DNA from: DATBFG01 sp036558645
GTDB lineage: Bacteria; Acidobacteriota; Terriglobia; Terriglobales; Acidobacteriaceae
Assembly: GCA_036558645.1 (NCBI GenBank)
Contig: DATBFG010000050.1
Location: 1 to 38,809, forward strand
Direction of reading: 5' to 3'
Length of the DNA: 38,809 bases
This document shows positions 1 to 9,200 of this stretch, piece after piece; position 1 is the first letter of the stretch; the number at the start of each line of letters is the position of its first letter. Position numbers and translations under genes: made by a program. The notes beneath the pieces were generated by a model. It made no database searches. It was not told where the DNA came from and saw only the letters and a list, made by a program, of their open reading frames with translations.

Positions 1-42
1 GGATTTTAAGTCCCGTGCGTCTGCCAGTTTCGCCACCCGGGC
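1..42 (-). tRNA. tRNA-Leu(UAA), 5' half, cut by the window edge
   Basis: Read on the minus strand from position 42, the sequence starts with acceptor strand GCCCGGG. It continues with a D-arm closed by GCG/CGC around AAACTGGCAGA and then the 5' anticodon stem and loop CTTAAAA. Loop positions 34-36 read TAA, so the tRNA would decode UUA leucine codons. The variable arm, T-arm and 3' end lie beyond the left edge. The D-arm layout matches the usual bacterial tRNA-Leu form. Acceptor pairing cannot be checked because the 3' half is missing. Confidence 0.85.
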
Positions 43-316
43 GGGCAGGGGAGTTTCAACAGGAAGCAATTGTAGTTTACAGCCCCGAGGTGTCTCCTGT
101 CGTTTACCGGCAGATGAGAGATTTGCCGATCCGGGAAACAGTGACTATGCCGAAGAGTTCCAGGTTACCCAGTGCATTTCCCTGATTGATTCAGGAGCCC
201 AAGCGTCTTCAGCGAACTCTAAGTCTGACGCGAACGACGTTATGGTGCACCCGGTCTCCGTCGCTGTATGCCGAACACGCATTTTTCTCGAGGCCATCCG
301 CAACGATCTCCTTGCG
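43..316. other. Non-coding stretch between tRNA-Leu and the kinase gene
   Basis: I see no convincing gene here. The only open frame of any length (145-345, minus strand) encodes an Arg/Ser/Thr-rich peptide with no recognisable domain or ribosome binding site, and it overlaps the promoter proposed for the kinase. The stretch should hold the tRNA-Leu promoter, pointing left, and sequence upstream of the kinase promoter. Confidence 0.5.
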
Positions 317-345
317 TTGACCCTATTCAAAACGGCAGATAGCAT
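317..345 (+). promoter_or_regulatory. Predicted sigma-70-type promoter of the kinase gene
   Basis: TTGACC (317-322) and TAGCAT (340-345) are separated by 17 bases. They match the -35 and -10 consensus at 5 of 6 and 4 of 6 positions. Transcription would start near 352, only about 9 bases before the ATG at 361. No Shine-Dalgarno is visible before that ATG, so the mRNA may be nearly leaderless. This is a pattern match only. Confidence 0.45.
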
Positions 346-360
346 TATCGCGACCTACGC

Positions 361-3300
361 ATGATTCCCGAAATGCTGTCTCATTACCGCGTCCTGGAAA
401 AGATTGGGGCCGGCGGCATGGGTGTCGTCTACCGTGCGCACGATGAGCAACTCGATCGTAACGTGGCCTTGAAGGTGCTCCCTGCACGCATGCTCGCAGA
501 CGAGGGCGCGCGTCGCCGCTTTCGAAGGGAGGCCCTGGCCCTCGCCAAGTTGAATCACCCCAATGTTGGAGCGGTCTACGAATTCGGGCAGCACGACGGC
601 ATTGACTTCCTGGTAATGGAGTTTGTGGGCGGAGTCCGGGTGGATGCTCGGATCGCCGCAGGTGCCCTTGCCGAGAAGGATGTCCTCCGCCTTGGCGCTC
701 AACTGGCCGATGGGTTGGAGGCAGCCCACGCGCAGGGAATCGTCCATCGTGACCTGAAGCCTGGAAACCTGCGCCTTACTGCCGACGGTCGTCTGAAAAT
801 TCTTGACTTCGGTCTAGCACAATGGAAGCCGTCTGAAGAAGTGAATGCGGCCACGATTACGCTGACGAAGTCGCACGAGATCAGCGGAACACTGCCATAC
901 ATGGCGCCCGAACAGTTGCGGGGTCACATTGCTGACCACCGGAGTGACATTTATTCAGCCGGCGTCGTACTTTACGAGATGATTGCGGGCAAGCGACCCT
1001 TCTCCGAAGTTTCCGGCCCCCAGTTGATTGGCGCCATTTTGGAAAAGGTGCCCTCCCCCGTCAGTTCGCACAATAATCTGGTCTCTCCCGCCTTGGAAAG
1101 CATTTTGATGAAGGCTCTCGACAAAGAGCCTGACCGCCGCTACCAGTCGGCACGCGAGATGCGAATTGACATGGAGCGCCTGAGCAGTGGCGTTCTACCT
1201 GTGACGCAGCAGACGTCCGCCAACAAGTGGTGGTTGGTAGTTGTTGGCGTTGCTTTGCTGGCGGTTTTGGCAACAGTGTCCGTCCTGACGCGGCGCGATC
1301 GACCCATGCCTTCGCGTCCTGCTACGGTGCCGATAGCGACCAACTCAAGGCGCTCCGTGGCAGTGCTGGGTTTCAAGAATCTCTCAGGGAAGCCAGACCA
1401 AGCCTGGATCTCTACGGCTCTCGCGGAAATGCTGTCGACTGAATTGGCAGCAGGGGAAGGAATCCGGATGGTGCCCGGCGAAAACGTGGCTCAGATGAAA
1501 GCCGATCTGTCGCTCGAAGAGGCCGACAGTTTCGGCGCCGATACGCTGGAAAAGATTCACAAACGCCTCGGCAGCGACTTGGTGGTTCTTGGCTCTTATC
1601 TTGCCATGGGGAAGGAAGGTGACGGAAAGATTCGTCTCGACTTCCGTCTGCAAGACACGATGGCAGGTGAAACGATTGCTTCGGTGACGCAAACCGGCAC
1701 GGAAAAGGACCTTCTCGACCTGGTATCGCAAACCGGCGCAACGTTGCGGCAGAAGATCGGCGTAGAGGGTGTCCCCGACATGCAAGCCTCGGATCTTCGA
1801 GCGTCTTTGCCAGCAAACCCGGAGGCGGCTCGACTCTATTCCGAAGGATTGGCGAGACTGAGGGTGTTTGATCCGAAGCAGGCGCGTGATTTATTGCAGA
1901 AGGCCGTCGAGGCAGATCCCAAACATGCGCCTTCCCATTCTGCCCTGGGAGGAGCATGGGCGGCCCTGGGTTATGACGCAACCGCACAGGCGGAATCCAA
2001 GAGGGCTGTGGATCTATCGGAGGGACTCGCGCGGGAAGAACGGTTGGCAATCGAGGCACGTTATGACGAGTTAAGCCGCGACTGGCCTAAAGCCATCGAG
2101 AGTTATCGTGCACTGTGGCGATTCTTCCCTGACAACCTCGAGTATGGTCTTCACTTGGCATCGGTGCAGACGACTGCAGGGCAGGGAAAGGACGCCCTTC
2201 AAACAGTGGATGAATTGCGAAAATTGCCTGCGCCGGTGTTGGATGATGCTCGCATCGATTTGGCCGAAGCAAAGGCCACCGACTCACTTGGTGACTTCAA
2301 GCGCGCCCAGGCGGCGGCAACTCGTGCCTTGAGCAAGGGACGTGATCAGAACTCAGGACTGATCGTTGCCCAGGCTCTTCTCACCGTGGGCATGGCCTTG
2401 CAACACCAAGGGCAACACGGGCAAGCAACTACGGCTTTCCTCGAGGCGCAGCAGCTGTTCACAAAAGCCGGAGACCGGCAGGCATCCGCGGTTGCTCTGC
2501 AAAACAGAGGTGGAGTGCTCTACGAGGAGGGAGACTACGATGAGGCAAGAAAGACATTTGAGCAGGCGCTGGCAGTTTTTCGCGAGATCGGGGCTGAGCA
2601 GAATGTGTCTTTGGCGCTCAATCGAATAGGAAATGTTTACTACGATCAGGGCAAGCTGATCGATGCCAAGAAATACTACGAGCAGACCCTGGAACTGAAT
2701 CGGAAGCTGGGATCCAAACCCGGGCTAGCCAGTTCTCTCGGAAATTTGGCCAACGTGCTTGATGGTCTCGGCGACTTGCAAGGCGCACTAAGGATGCAAG
2801 AGGAATGTCTGCAAGCTTTTACCGAAGTAGGGAATAAAAGGGGCATGGCATCGACACTTAGCAACCTCGGCATCGTGCTGGAAGAACTTGGTGACCTGGA
2901 AAATGCTAAAAAAAGATTTGAGCAGGCGGCACAAATGCAGCGCGAGAACGGTCATCGGCGGGGCGAAGCCTTCGCAATCTATGGAATCGGGGACGTCCTG
3001 ATGGCCCAGGACAACCTTGTGGAAGCCCGCAAGCGACAGGAAGAGGCGTTGAACTTACGCCAGCAATCTGGCGAAGGCGGTACGGCGGCACAGAGTCTGA
3101 TGCAACTGGCTCAACTATCGCTCGAAGAAGATCATCCCGCGGAGGCTGAGAAACTCGCACGGCAGGCATCCGATGAATTCACTAAAGACAAGGCCACTGC
3201 TCTGCAAGCGACCGCCAACGCGATCCTTGCACAGGCACTTCTGGCCCAGAAGAAAACGTCCGAGGCGAAGTCAGTTGCGGACACGGCCGCGGAGTTGTCT

Positions 3301-3594
3301 TTGCTGACTCCTGATCGGCCACCTCGCTTCAGTGCGGCATTTGCGAAGGCGCGCGTACTCGCAGCAAACGGTCAAAGTTCAGCGGCCTTGAAACTCGTAA
3401 CCGGTGCTGTGGCAGATGCTCACAAATTCGGGTACGTTCCCTTTGAACTAGAGGGCATTCTCATAATAGGTGAGGTCGAAATCAGTTCAGGGAAGACCGC
3501 CGCCGGCAAAATCAGGCTTGCGGAATTGGAAAAGCAAGCGCGTGCAAAGGGGTTTAACCTTGTGGCGCGGAAGGCTGAGAAGCTACGGAGCTAA
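361..3594 (+). CDS. Transmembrane Ser/Thr protein kinase with TolB/CsgG-like and TPR sensor region
   Basis: The N-terminal Hanks-type kinase domain spans about residues 9-270. It has the glycine loop GAGGMG (16-21), the ATP-anchoring Lys38, the catalytic HRDLKPGN (Asp131), DFG (149-151) and an APEQ motif closing the activation segment. A single hydrophobic segment at about 290-309 should place the kinase in the cytoplasm and the rest outside. Residues about 330-460 begin RRSVAVLGFKNLSG and resemble the TolB/CsgG-type domains found in such kinases. From about residue 480 the chain is tetratricopeptide repeats of the LGN/Rapsyn type, with a repeated GNVYYDQG-like core. Such kinases are abundant in Acidobacteriota, but their substrates are mostly unknown. 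There is no partner phosphatase nearby and the gene appears to stand alone. Family assignment is firm and function is open. Confidence 0.93.
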   Translation: MIPEMLSHYRVLEKIGAGGMGVVYRAHDEQLDRNVALKVLPARMLADEGARRRFRREALALAKLNHPNVGAVYEFGQHDGIDFLVMEFVGGVRVDARIAAGALAEKDVLRLGAQLADGLEAAHAQGIVHRDLKPGNLRLTADGRLKILDFGLAQWKPSEEVNAATITLTKSHEISGTLPYMAPEQLRGHIADHRSDIYSAGVVLYEMIAGKRPFSEVSGPQLIGAILEKVPSPVSSHNNLVSPALESILMKALDKEPDRRYQSAREMRIDMERLSSGVLPVTQQTSANKWWLVVVGVALLAVLATVSVLTRRDRPMPSRPATVPIATNSRRSVAVLGFKNLSGKPDQAWISTALAEMLSTELAAGEGIRMVPGENVAQMKADLSLEEADSFGADTLEKIHKRLGSDLVVLGSYLAMGKEGDGKIRLDFRLQDTMAGETIASVTQTGTEKDLLDLVSQTGATLRQKIGVEGVPDMQASDLRASLPANPEAARLYSEGLARLRVFDPKQARDLLQKAVEADPKHAPSHSALGGAWAALGYDATAQAESKRAVDLSEGLAREERLAIEARYDELSRDWPKAIESYRALWRFFPDNLEYGLHLASVQTTAGQGKDALQTVDELRKLPAPVLDDARIDLAEAKATDSLGDFKRAQAAATRALSKGRDQNSGLIVAQALLTVGMALQHQGQHGQATTAFLEAQQLFTKAGDRQASAVALQNRGGVLYEEGDYDEARKTFEQALAVFREIGAEQNVSLALNRIGNVYYDQGKLIDAKKYYEQTLELNRKLGSKPGLASSLGNLANVLDGLGDLQGALRMQEECLQAFTEVGNKRGMASTLSNLGIVLEELGDLENAKKRFEQAAQMQRENGHRRGEAFAIYGIGDVLMAQDNLVEARKRQEEALNLRQQSGEGGTAAQSLMQLAQLSLEEDHPAEAEKLARQASDEFTKDKATALQATANAILAQALLAQKKTSEAKSVADTAAELSLLTPDRPPRFSAAFAKARVLAANGQSSAALKLVTGAVADAHKFGYVPFELEGILIIGEVEISSGKTAAGKIRLAELEKQARAKGFNLVARKAEKLRS

Positions 3595-3676
3595 CGCAGT
3601 TGACTGGCGCTGAGCTCGGGCGAATGCCACCTTTACGTCATGCATTGTTTGCCCGAAAAAGACCTGAATAATGAAA

Positions 3677-3706
3677 GGCCGACTCCCGATTTGATCGAGT
3701 TCGGCC
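3677..3706 (-). terminator. Possible terminator of the Spy-like gene
   Basis: An imperfect hairpin runs from GGCCGACTC (3677-3685) to the complementary GAGTTCGGCC (3697-3706), with small bulges. On the minus strand it lies 24 bases past the stop of the Spy-like gene and is followed by TTTCATTATT. The T-tract is weak. The same hairpin could also slow transcription coming from the kinase gene. Confidence 0.4.
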
Positions 3707-3730
3707 CATTCATCAACTTTCATGGCGCTG

Positions 3731-4180
3731 TTACTGTGGCGGGGTAGTGGACGATGGTCCTGTTGTCGATGACGGCGATTTCGCTGCGTGCCTCTTGTTT
3801 GTAGCTTTTTCCCGCTCTTGACGATACTTGGTGCGCTGTTCAGGAGTGAGAACACCTTCAATCTGCGACTTATATTTCTGGTGGATCTCCCTCTCTTTGG
3901 CTCGCTTTTGATCTTCCGTCAGGTTGGGATCATGGTGCAGGTCCATCATTTCCTTTTGTTCCTGATCCAACACCGGTCGGAGCTTGTCTTTTTGATCGCT
4001 CGTGAGATTCAGTTGGTTCGAGATGTGCTCCATCCGGTCGGTGGCCTGACGTGGTTGAGCACTGTTGTCCTGCGACATGGTGGAATTTGAGGCCTGAGCC
4101 GCTGCACTTCCGACCGCCAATGCGAGGCAGAACAGCGCTAACAGAGCCCATGTGATAGGTGCCATCCGATTCTTTAGCAT
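3731..4180 (-). CDS. Exported Spy/LTXXQ-like small helical protein
   Basis: The predicted product has 149 residues. The ATG at 4180 is preferred over the TTG at 4192 because GGGAG sits 5 bases before it. An N-terminal signal peptide (LLALFCLALAVGSAAAQA) is followed by an acidic and basic helical region. Two LTxxQ-type motifs are visible: LNLTSDQKDKLRP and LTPEQRTKYRQ, with a related LTEDQKRAKER between them. The tail is rich in Ser, Thr and Pro. LTXXQ proteins include the periplasmic chaperone Spy and the CpxP stress regulator, so a role in envelope stress or metal response is plausible but inferred from the family. The gene is divergent from the Crp-type regulator. Confidence 0.8.
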   Translation of the reverse strand: MLKNRMAPITWALLALFCLALAVGSAAAQASNSTMSQDNSAQPRQATDRMEHISNQLNLTSDQKDKLRPVLDQEQKEMMDLHHDPNLTEDQKRAKEREIHQKYKSQIEGVLTPEQRTKYRQEREKATNKRHAAKSPSSTTGPSSTTPPQ

Positions 4181-4220
4181 AGTTGCTCCCAAGTTTCCTG
4201 ATAGGGCCCAAAACCAGCAT

Positions 4221-4250
4221 ATTTTATCCAGTTTGACGCGCTGACGTCGA
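4221..4250 (-). promoter_or_regulatory. Possible promoter of the Spy-like gene
   Basis: On the minus strand TAAAAT (4226-4221) is a 5 of 6 match to the -10 hexamer. TCGACG (4250-4245) is a 4 of 6 match to -35, with an 18-base spacer. The start would fall near 4214, giving a leader of about 34 bases that contains the GGGAG ribosome binding site. Confidence 0.35.
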
Positions 4251-4341
4251 CCCTCCCACCGCCCGGGTAGTTCAAGCTGAGATACTCCATGTGATCAGGC
4301 CTATTGTTCGGTAGCAGACCGACAATTTTCTGCACGGCGTC

Positions 4342-4363
4342 TAGCTTGACAACAAACAAGCTA
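4342..4363. promoter_or_regulatory. Inverted repeat in front of the Crp-type regulator
   Basis: TAGCTTG (4342-4348) is repeated in inverse as CAAGCTA (4357-4363) with an 8-base spacer. A perfect -35-like TTGACA (4346-4351) overlaps it, but no good -10 follows at normal spacing. It ends 4 bases before the GTG start. It could be an operator, for example for autoregulation, or a small hairpin. Confidence 0.4.
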
Positions 4364-4367
4364 CGAC

Positions 4368-5174
4368 GTGCGGCGCAACTGGATGATGGAAGACAAAGCT
4401 AGAACATTGCCTGAGGAAATTCGCCCAGGTTCAACCCAGCGAACCGACCTTTTGGGACGAACAATTGCTAATGGAATTCTGCTAGATATTCCAGATCAGG
4501 AATTCAGGATTCTTCGTCCACACCTTGAATTTGTCAGCCTGCAAGCGCAGCAAGTCGTGCAAGAGGCCGGCGACAAAATTGCCCATATTCTGTTGCTCAA
4601 CAGTGGGCTCGTCTCCCTACTCATTGTCACCAGCGACGCGCGCAGCGTTGAGGTTGGGATGGTCGGCCGCGAAGGATGCGTAGGTGGGGCGCTGGTTGCG
4701 GGCGTAGGTTATAGCCTTCAGCGCGCTTTGGTCCAAATCTCCGGTGACGCGTTTCGAATTAAGGCCGATACCTTCATCGACCTAATTGCTGAATGCCCTG
4801 CTTTCAATGAGATGTTGCATCGTTATCTCTTGTTGCAGGGGATGCAAGTTTCGCAATTAGCAGCGTGCAATCGTCTGCACGAGGTTGACGAGCGATTGGC
4901 GCGCTGGCTCCTGATGAGCCATGATCGTGCTCGAGGTGATTCCTTTCCCATCACGCACGACCAACTGGCACAAATGTTAGGCAGTGGGCGGCCTAGCGTG
5001 ACTGTGGCCGCCGGTAGTCTGCAAAAGGTCGGAATTATCGAATACAGGCGTGGGCAATTGCGGGTAGTCAGTCGCGAAGAACTGGAACGCGCAGCATGCG
5101 AGTGCTATGAGGCCATCCGCCGTATTCGTGAGATCAACCACAATGGCCTGGAGCGGCAACACGAGGAAGCCTAG
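4368..5174 (+). CDS. Crp/Fnr-family transcriptional regulator
   Basis: The product is about 268 residues. An N-terminal cyclic-nucleotide-binding-type beta-roll (about 40-155) leads through a dimerisation helix, near ERLARWLLMSHDR, into a C-terminal winged helix. The recognition region is HDQLAQMLGSGRPSVTVAAG (about 202-221), followed by the wing IEYRRGQLRVVSREELE. There is no Cys cluster for an iron-sulfur centre, so it is not a classical Fnr, and I do not see the standard cAMP-binding Arg-Ser signature. The ligand is unknown. The start is uncertain: GTG at 4368 or ATG at 4383 or 4386, none with a clear ribosome binding site. Targets cannot be inferred beyond possible control of the divergent Spy-like gene or itself. 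Confidence 0.88.
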   Translation: MRRNWMMEDKARTLPEEIRPGSTQRTDLLGRTIANGILLDIPDQEFRILRPHLEFVSLQAQQVVQEAGDKIAHILLLNSGLVSLLIVTSDARSVEVGMVGREGCVGGALVAGVGYSLQRALVQISGDAFRIKADTFIDLIAECPAFNEMLHRYLLLQGMQVSQLAACNRLHEVDERLARWLLMSHDRARGDSFPITHDQLAQMLGSGRPSVTVAAGSLQKVGIIEYRRGQLRVVSREELERAACECYEAIRRIREINHNGLERQHEEA

Positions 5175-5246
5175 CCGCCCCTACCCGTAAGCCTTGGGTC
5201 AAGAATGTTGTAGACTTCATGTTCTCCCTGCGAACCGGAGATGAAC

Positions 5247-6134
5247 ATGACTTGGGCTGCCAAGCTGGCTAATCCCTACCGAGTTACGGATGGCGAGAAA
5301 TTTCGTCTGAAGGACTTCGATCCCGGCGATACTAGGAACATTGAATCCAAGGACGATGCTCAAAAACTTTTGAAAAAGGGCATCGCTACGCTAGCGGAGC
5401 TTCAGGACAAGCTCTACGCTCAGGACAGATGGACACTATTGCTCATCTTCCAGGCTATGGACGCGGCTGGCAAGGATGGAATCGTCAAGCATGTGATGTC
5501 CGGTATTAATCCGCAGGGTTGCCAGGTGTACTCCTTCAAGGCCCCCTCTCTGGAGGAACTCGATCACGATTTCTTGTGGCGCTCAGCCCGTTGCGTACCT
5601 GAGAGAGGTCGTATCGGCATTTTCAATCGCTCGTACTACGAGGAAGTTCTAGTCGTCCGAGTACACCCCGAAATTCTCGCGGCCCAACGAATTCCCTCAG
5701 AACTGAAGAGTAAGGACATCTGGCAAAACCGCTTCGAGGATATTTGTTCTTGGGAGCGATATCTCTCTCGAAATGGTGTAGTAGTTCGCAAGTTCTTCCT
5801 GAACGTCTCAAAGAAAGAACAAAAGAAGCGTTTTCTAGCTCGCCTGGACCAACCCGAAAAAAACTGGAAGTTTTCTGCCGCCGACGTCAAAGAACGTCAG
5901 CATTGGAACGAGTACATGTCTGCGTATGAGGACATGATTCGCCACACTGCTAGCAAACGGGCACCATGGTACGTTGTCCCGGCAGATAACAAGTGGTTTA
6001 CGCGGGTAGTTGTATCGGCAGCCGTCATTGATGCCTTGGAAGACTTACGCTTGTCGTACCCCAAGGTGAATGCCGACAAGAGGCAGGAACTGGAAGTTGC
6101 GCGGGAGCAACTAGTGAAGGAAAAGGACCGGTAG
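5247..6134 (+). CDS. ppk2: Polyphosphate kinase 2 family phosphotransferase
   Basis: A single-domain PPK2 protein of 295 residues, which transfers phosphate between polyphosphate and nucleotides in the cytoplasm. It has the P-loop-like MDAAGKDG, the lid/Walker B region FNRSYYEEVLVVRVHPE, and PEKNWKFS with a trailing APWYVVPADNKW, all family hallmarks. The opening PYRVTDGEKFRLKDFDP resembles class III enzymes such as that of Meiothermus, which phosphorylate AMP or ADP; the class is from memory. The ATG at 5247 is chosen over 5241 because GGAG (5237-5240) lies 6 bases before 5247 but touches 5241. It stands alone here, about 12 kb from ppk1. Confidence 0.92.
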   Translation: MTWAAKLANPYRVTDGEKFRLKDFDPGDTRNIESKDDAQKLLKKGIATLAELQDKLYAQDRWTLLLIFQAMDAAGKDGIVKHVMSGINPQGCQVYSFKAPSLEELDHDFLWRSARCVPERGRIGIFNRSYYEEVLVVRVHPEILAAQRIPSELKSKDIWQNRFEDICSWERYLSRNGVVVRKFFLNVSKKEQKKRFLARLDQPEKNWKFSAADVKERQHWNEYMSAYEDMIRHTASKRAPWYVVPADNKWFTRVVVSAAVIDALEDLRLSYPKVNADKRQELEVAREQLVKEKDR

Positions 6135-6216
6135 CAGTGAGACCAGAGGCATCGACTTCCGCGATTAGTCTGCACGTATTACGATAACCAGTACTTACTT
6201 CCAGGAGAAAAAATCG

Positions 6217-9200
6217 ATGGGCCCCCGACGCCTTCCCGTCCGAGGTGTGTTTCTGCTCGCGTTGCTGGTGAACTGTGCAAGTTTGGCGCCGCTTCGCGCA
6301 CAAGTTGAACGACAAAAGAAGGCCGTGCCTGCGGAACAGGAAGCCACGCCAACAAGACAGGAACAACGCGAGCCGGCGCAGCAGAACAAGGCAGAAGAGA
6401 CGAAACCCGAAGATCCGCTTTTTAAGGGAATGAAATATCGCGTCATAGGCCCATTTCGAGGTGGCCGAGCTCTAACAGCGTCGGGGATTATGGGCGACCC
6501 CACCACATACTATTTCGGCGCAACCGGCGGTGGAGTCTGGAAATCAACCGACGGCGCCCTGACCTGGAGCCCGGTGTTCGACAAGGAGGGAACTTCCTCA
6601 ATAGGCAGCCTGGCCATTGCGCCCTCCGATCCGAATGTCGTCTATGTCGGGACTGGAGAGGCATGTCTTCGCGGCAACATCTCGCATGGTGACGGAGTCT
6701 ATAAGACGCTTGACGGTGGAAAGACGTGGAAGAACATCGGATTGCGCGACTCCCGTGCCATTGGTAAGGTCATCGTTCATCCCACTAATCCGAACATCGC
6801 TTTTGTCGCGGCGCTTGGCCATCCCTACGGACCAAATACGGAGCGGGGAATTTTCCGCACCATGGACGGCGGCAAAACGTGGGAGAAGGTTCTTTACAAG
6901 GACGAGAACACTGGCGGAGTTGATATTGCGTTTGATCCGCGCAACGCGAACATCCTCTTCGCCTCTTTATGGCAGGTACGGCGCACTCCATGGACTCTGA
7001 CGAATGGTGGATCGGGTAGCGGTTTGTATCGCTCAAATGACGGCGGCAGCACCTGGAAGAGGTTGGAAGAGCATGGTCTCCCGACAGGTCCATGGGGCCG
7101 CGTGGGCGTTGGGGTTGCTGCAAACTCAGATCGAGTGTTTGCGCTGATCCAGGCCGGGGAAGGAGGGTTATTCCGCTCTGACGACGGTGGTGATACATGG
7201 CAGCTTGTTACGGCAAACCGTTCTCTGTGGCAACGTCCGTGGTATTACATGCATGTTTTCCCCGACCCGCAAGATGTCGACACTCTCTACGTTGCCAACG
7301 TGGATTTCTATAAGTCGACTGATGGCGGACGTAATTTTAATAAGGTCAGCGTGCCGCATGGAGACAATCACGGCATGTGGATCGATCCGCAGAATTCTCG
7401 CCGGATGATCGTGGCCAATGATGGTGGCGTCACAGTCAGCCTTAATGGCGGGCTGACATGGACACGTCAGGATAACCAGCCCACCGCGCAGTTCTATCAC
7501 GTCATCACCGACAATCGTACGCCGTACTATGTCTATGGTGCCCAGCAGGACAACAGCACAATCGCGATTGCGAGTCGAGGTGATAGTGGATCTATTGGTC
7601 GATCAGAATGGTATTCAGTAGGTGGAGGTGAAGCAGGATATATCGCACCCTATCCTCCAGATCCGAACATCGTTTATGCGGGTGACTATGAAGGAACTAT
7701 CACACGTTTTGACAAGCGTACCGGACAGACGAAGAACATTACGGTCCAACCGGAACTGAGTGATGGTGGCGGCGCAGCTACTCTGGACCACCGATTCCAA
7801 TGGACTGCGCCAATCTTAATCTCGCCGCACGATCCGAATGTTCTGTATCACGCCGGCGAACAGCTCTTTAAAACCACGGACGGCGGAATTCATTGGGAGT
7901 CAATCAGTCCTGACCTGACGCGTAATGACAAGAGCAAGCAGCAGGCTTCAGGCGGCCCCATCGATATCGACGACACAGGGACCGAATATTACGACACCAT
8001 CTTTGCAGTCGCTGAATCACCACTGGTGAAGGACCTGATTTGGGTCGGCACAGACGATGGCTTGGTTCAGCTGACACGAGATGGTGGCAGAAAGTGGGCG
8101 AACATAACTCCCAAAAATCTGCCCGAGTGGAGCCGCATCAGCCAGATCGATCCGTCGCCTCATGACGCCGCAGTGGCATACGTCGCTGTTGATCGACATC
8201 AGAACGATGACCTGCGGCCTTACATTTTCAAGACGTCTGATTACGGAAAGACCTGGTCAACGATTACGAATGGAATCCCTGAAACTACGTTCGTCCGCGC
8301 AGTTCGCGAGGATCCAAAGAAGCGAGGTCTTCTTTTTGCAGGGACCGAGACTGGCGTATTTGTTTCCTTCGATGACGGTGCTTCTTGGAGACTCTTGCAA
8401 TTGAACCTTCCTGTTACCCCCATCCACGATCTTGTTGTCAAAGGAGACGATCTGGTTCTTGCAACCCACGGGCGCTCGTTCTGGATTCTCGACGACCTTT
8501 CGCCTTTGAGGCAGTTCACAGATGAGATCGCTAAAGGCGACTCGCACCTGTACACGCCGGCGACCGCTTACCGCATGCACAACTCATCGGAGGCACCCAA
8601 GCCCGTTCTGCTCGGCCAGAATCCTCCGCCCGGGGCCGTGATCTACTACTATCTGAAAACTGAGCCCAAGGACGAAGCGACCATCGAGATTCTAGACGGC
8701 TCGGGAGCCGCGATCCGCAAATATTCCAGCAAGAAGTCAAACGAACCCGATGAGCCTCTCGATCCCGAGGACAAGAAACCTGAAAAGCAAATCAAGATCG
8801 AGAAGGGGCTGAACCGGTTCATTTGGGACTTGCACTACCAGGAAGCCAGCAGAGTACCCGATTACTACCTCTATGAATATAAAGATGGGGCTGAAGGTCC
8901 AATAGCCCTGCCTGGGAAATACCAGGTGCGACTCACGGTGAATGGCAAGAGCCAGACTGTTCCTCTCGAGTTGAAACTTGATCCACGAGTGAACACCTCG
9001 CAAGCAGACTTGCAGAAACAATTTGATCTTCTTTTGCAAATTCGGAATCAGTTGACACGCATTTACGACACTGTGAATCAGGTTGAAGATGTGCGGACTC
9101 AAGTGAGTGGGCTGAAGCGCCGTTTACCGGAATCAGTCAGCTATGGCAAGGTGTCTGGTGCTGCTGATGACCTCGACAAAAAGCTGCTTGCCATCCGGGA

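Noticed and set aside
145..345. Minus-strand 66-residue frame left of the kinase
   Set aside because: No ribosome binding site, no domain, Arg/Ser/Thr-rich composition, and it overlaps the kinase promoter.
1412..2059. Long antisense frame of 215 residues within the kinase gene
   Set aside because: Pro/Arg/Ser-rich shadow of the kinase-TPR coding frame, with no start signal or domain.
3600..3660. GGGCGAATG...CATTGTTTGCCC as terminator of the kinase gene
   Set aside because: Pairing is poor, the arms need large bulges, and A rather than T follows on the plus strand.
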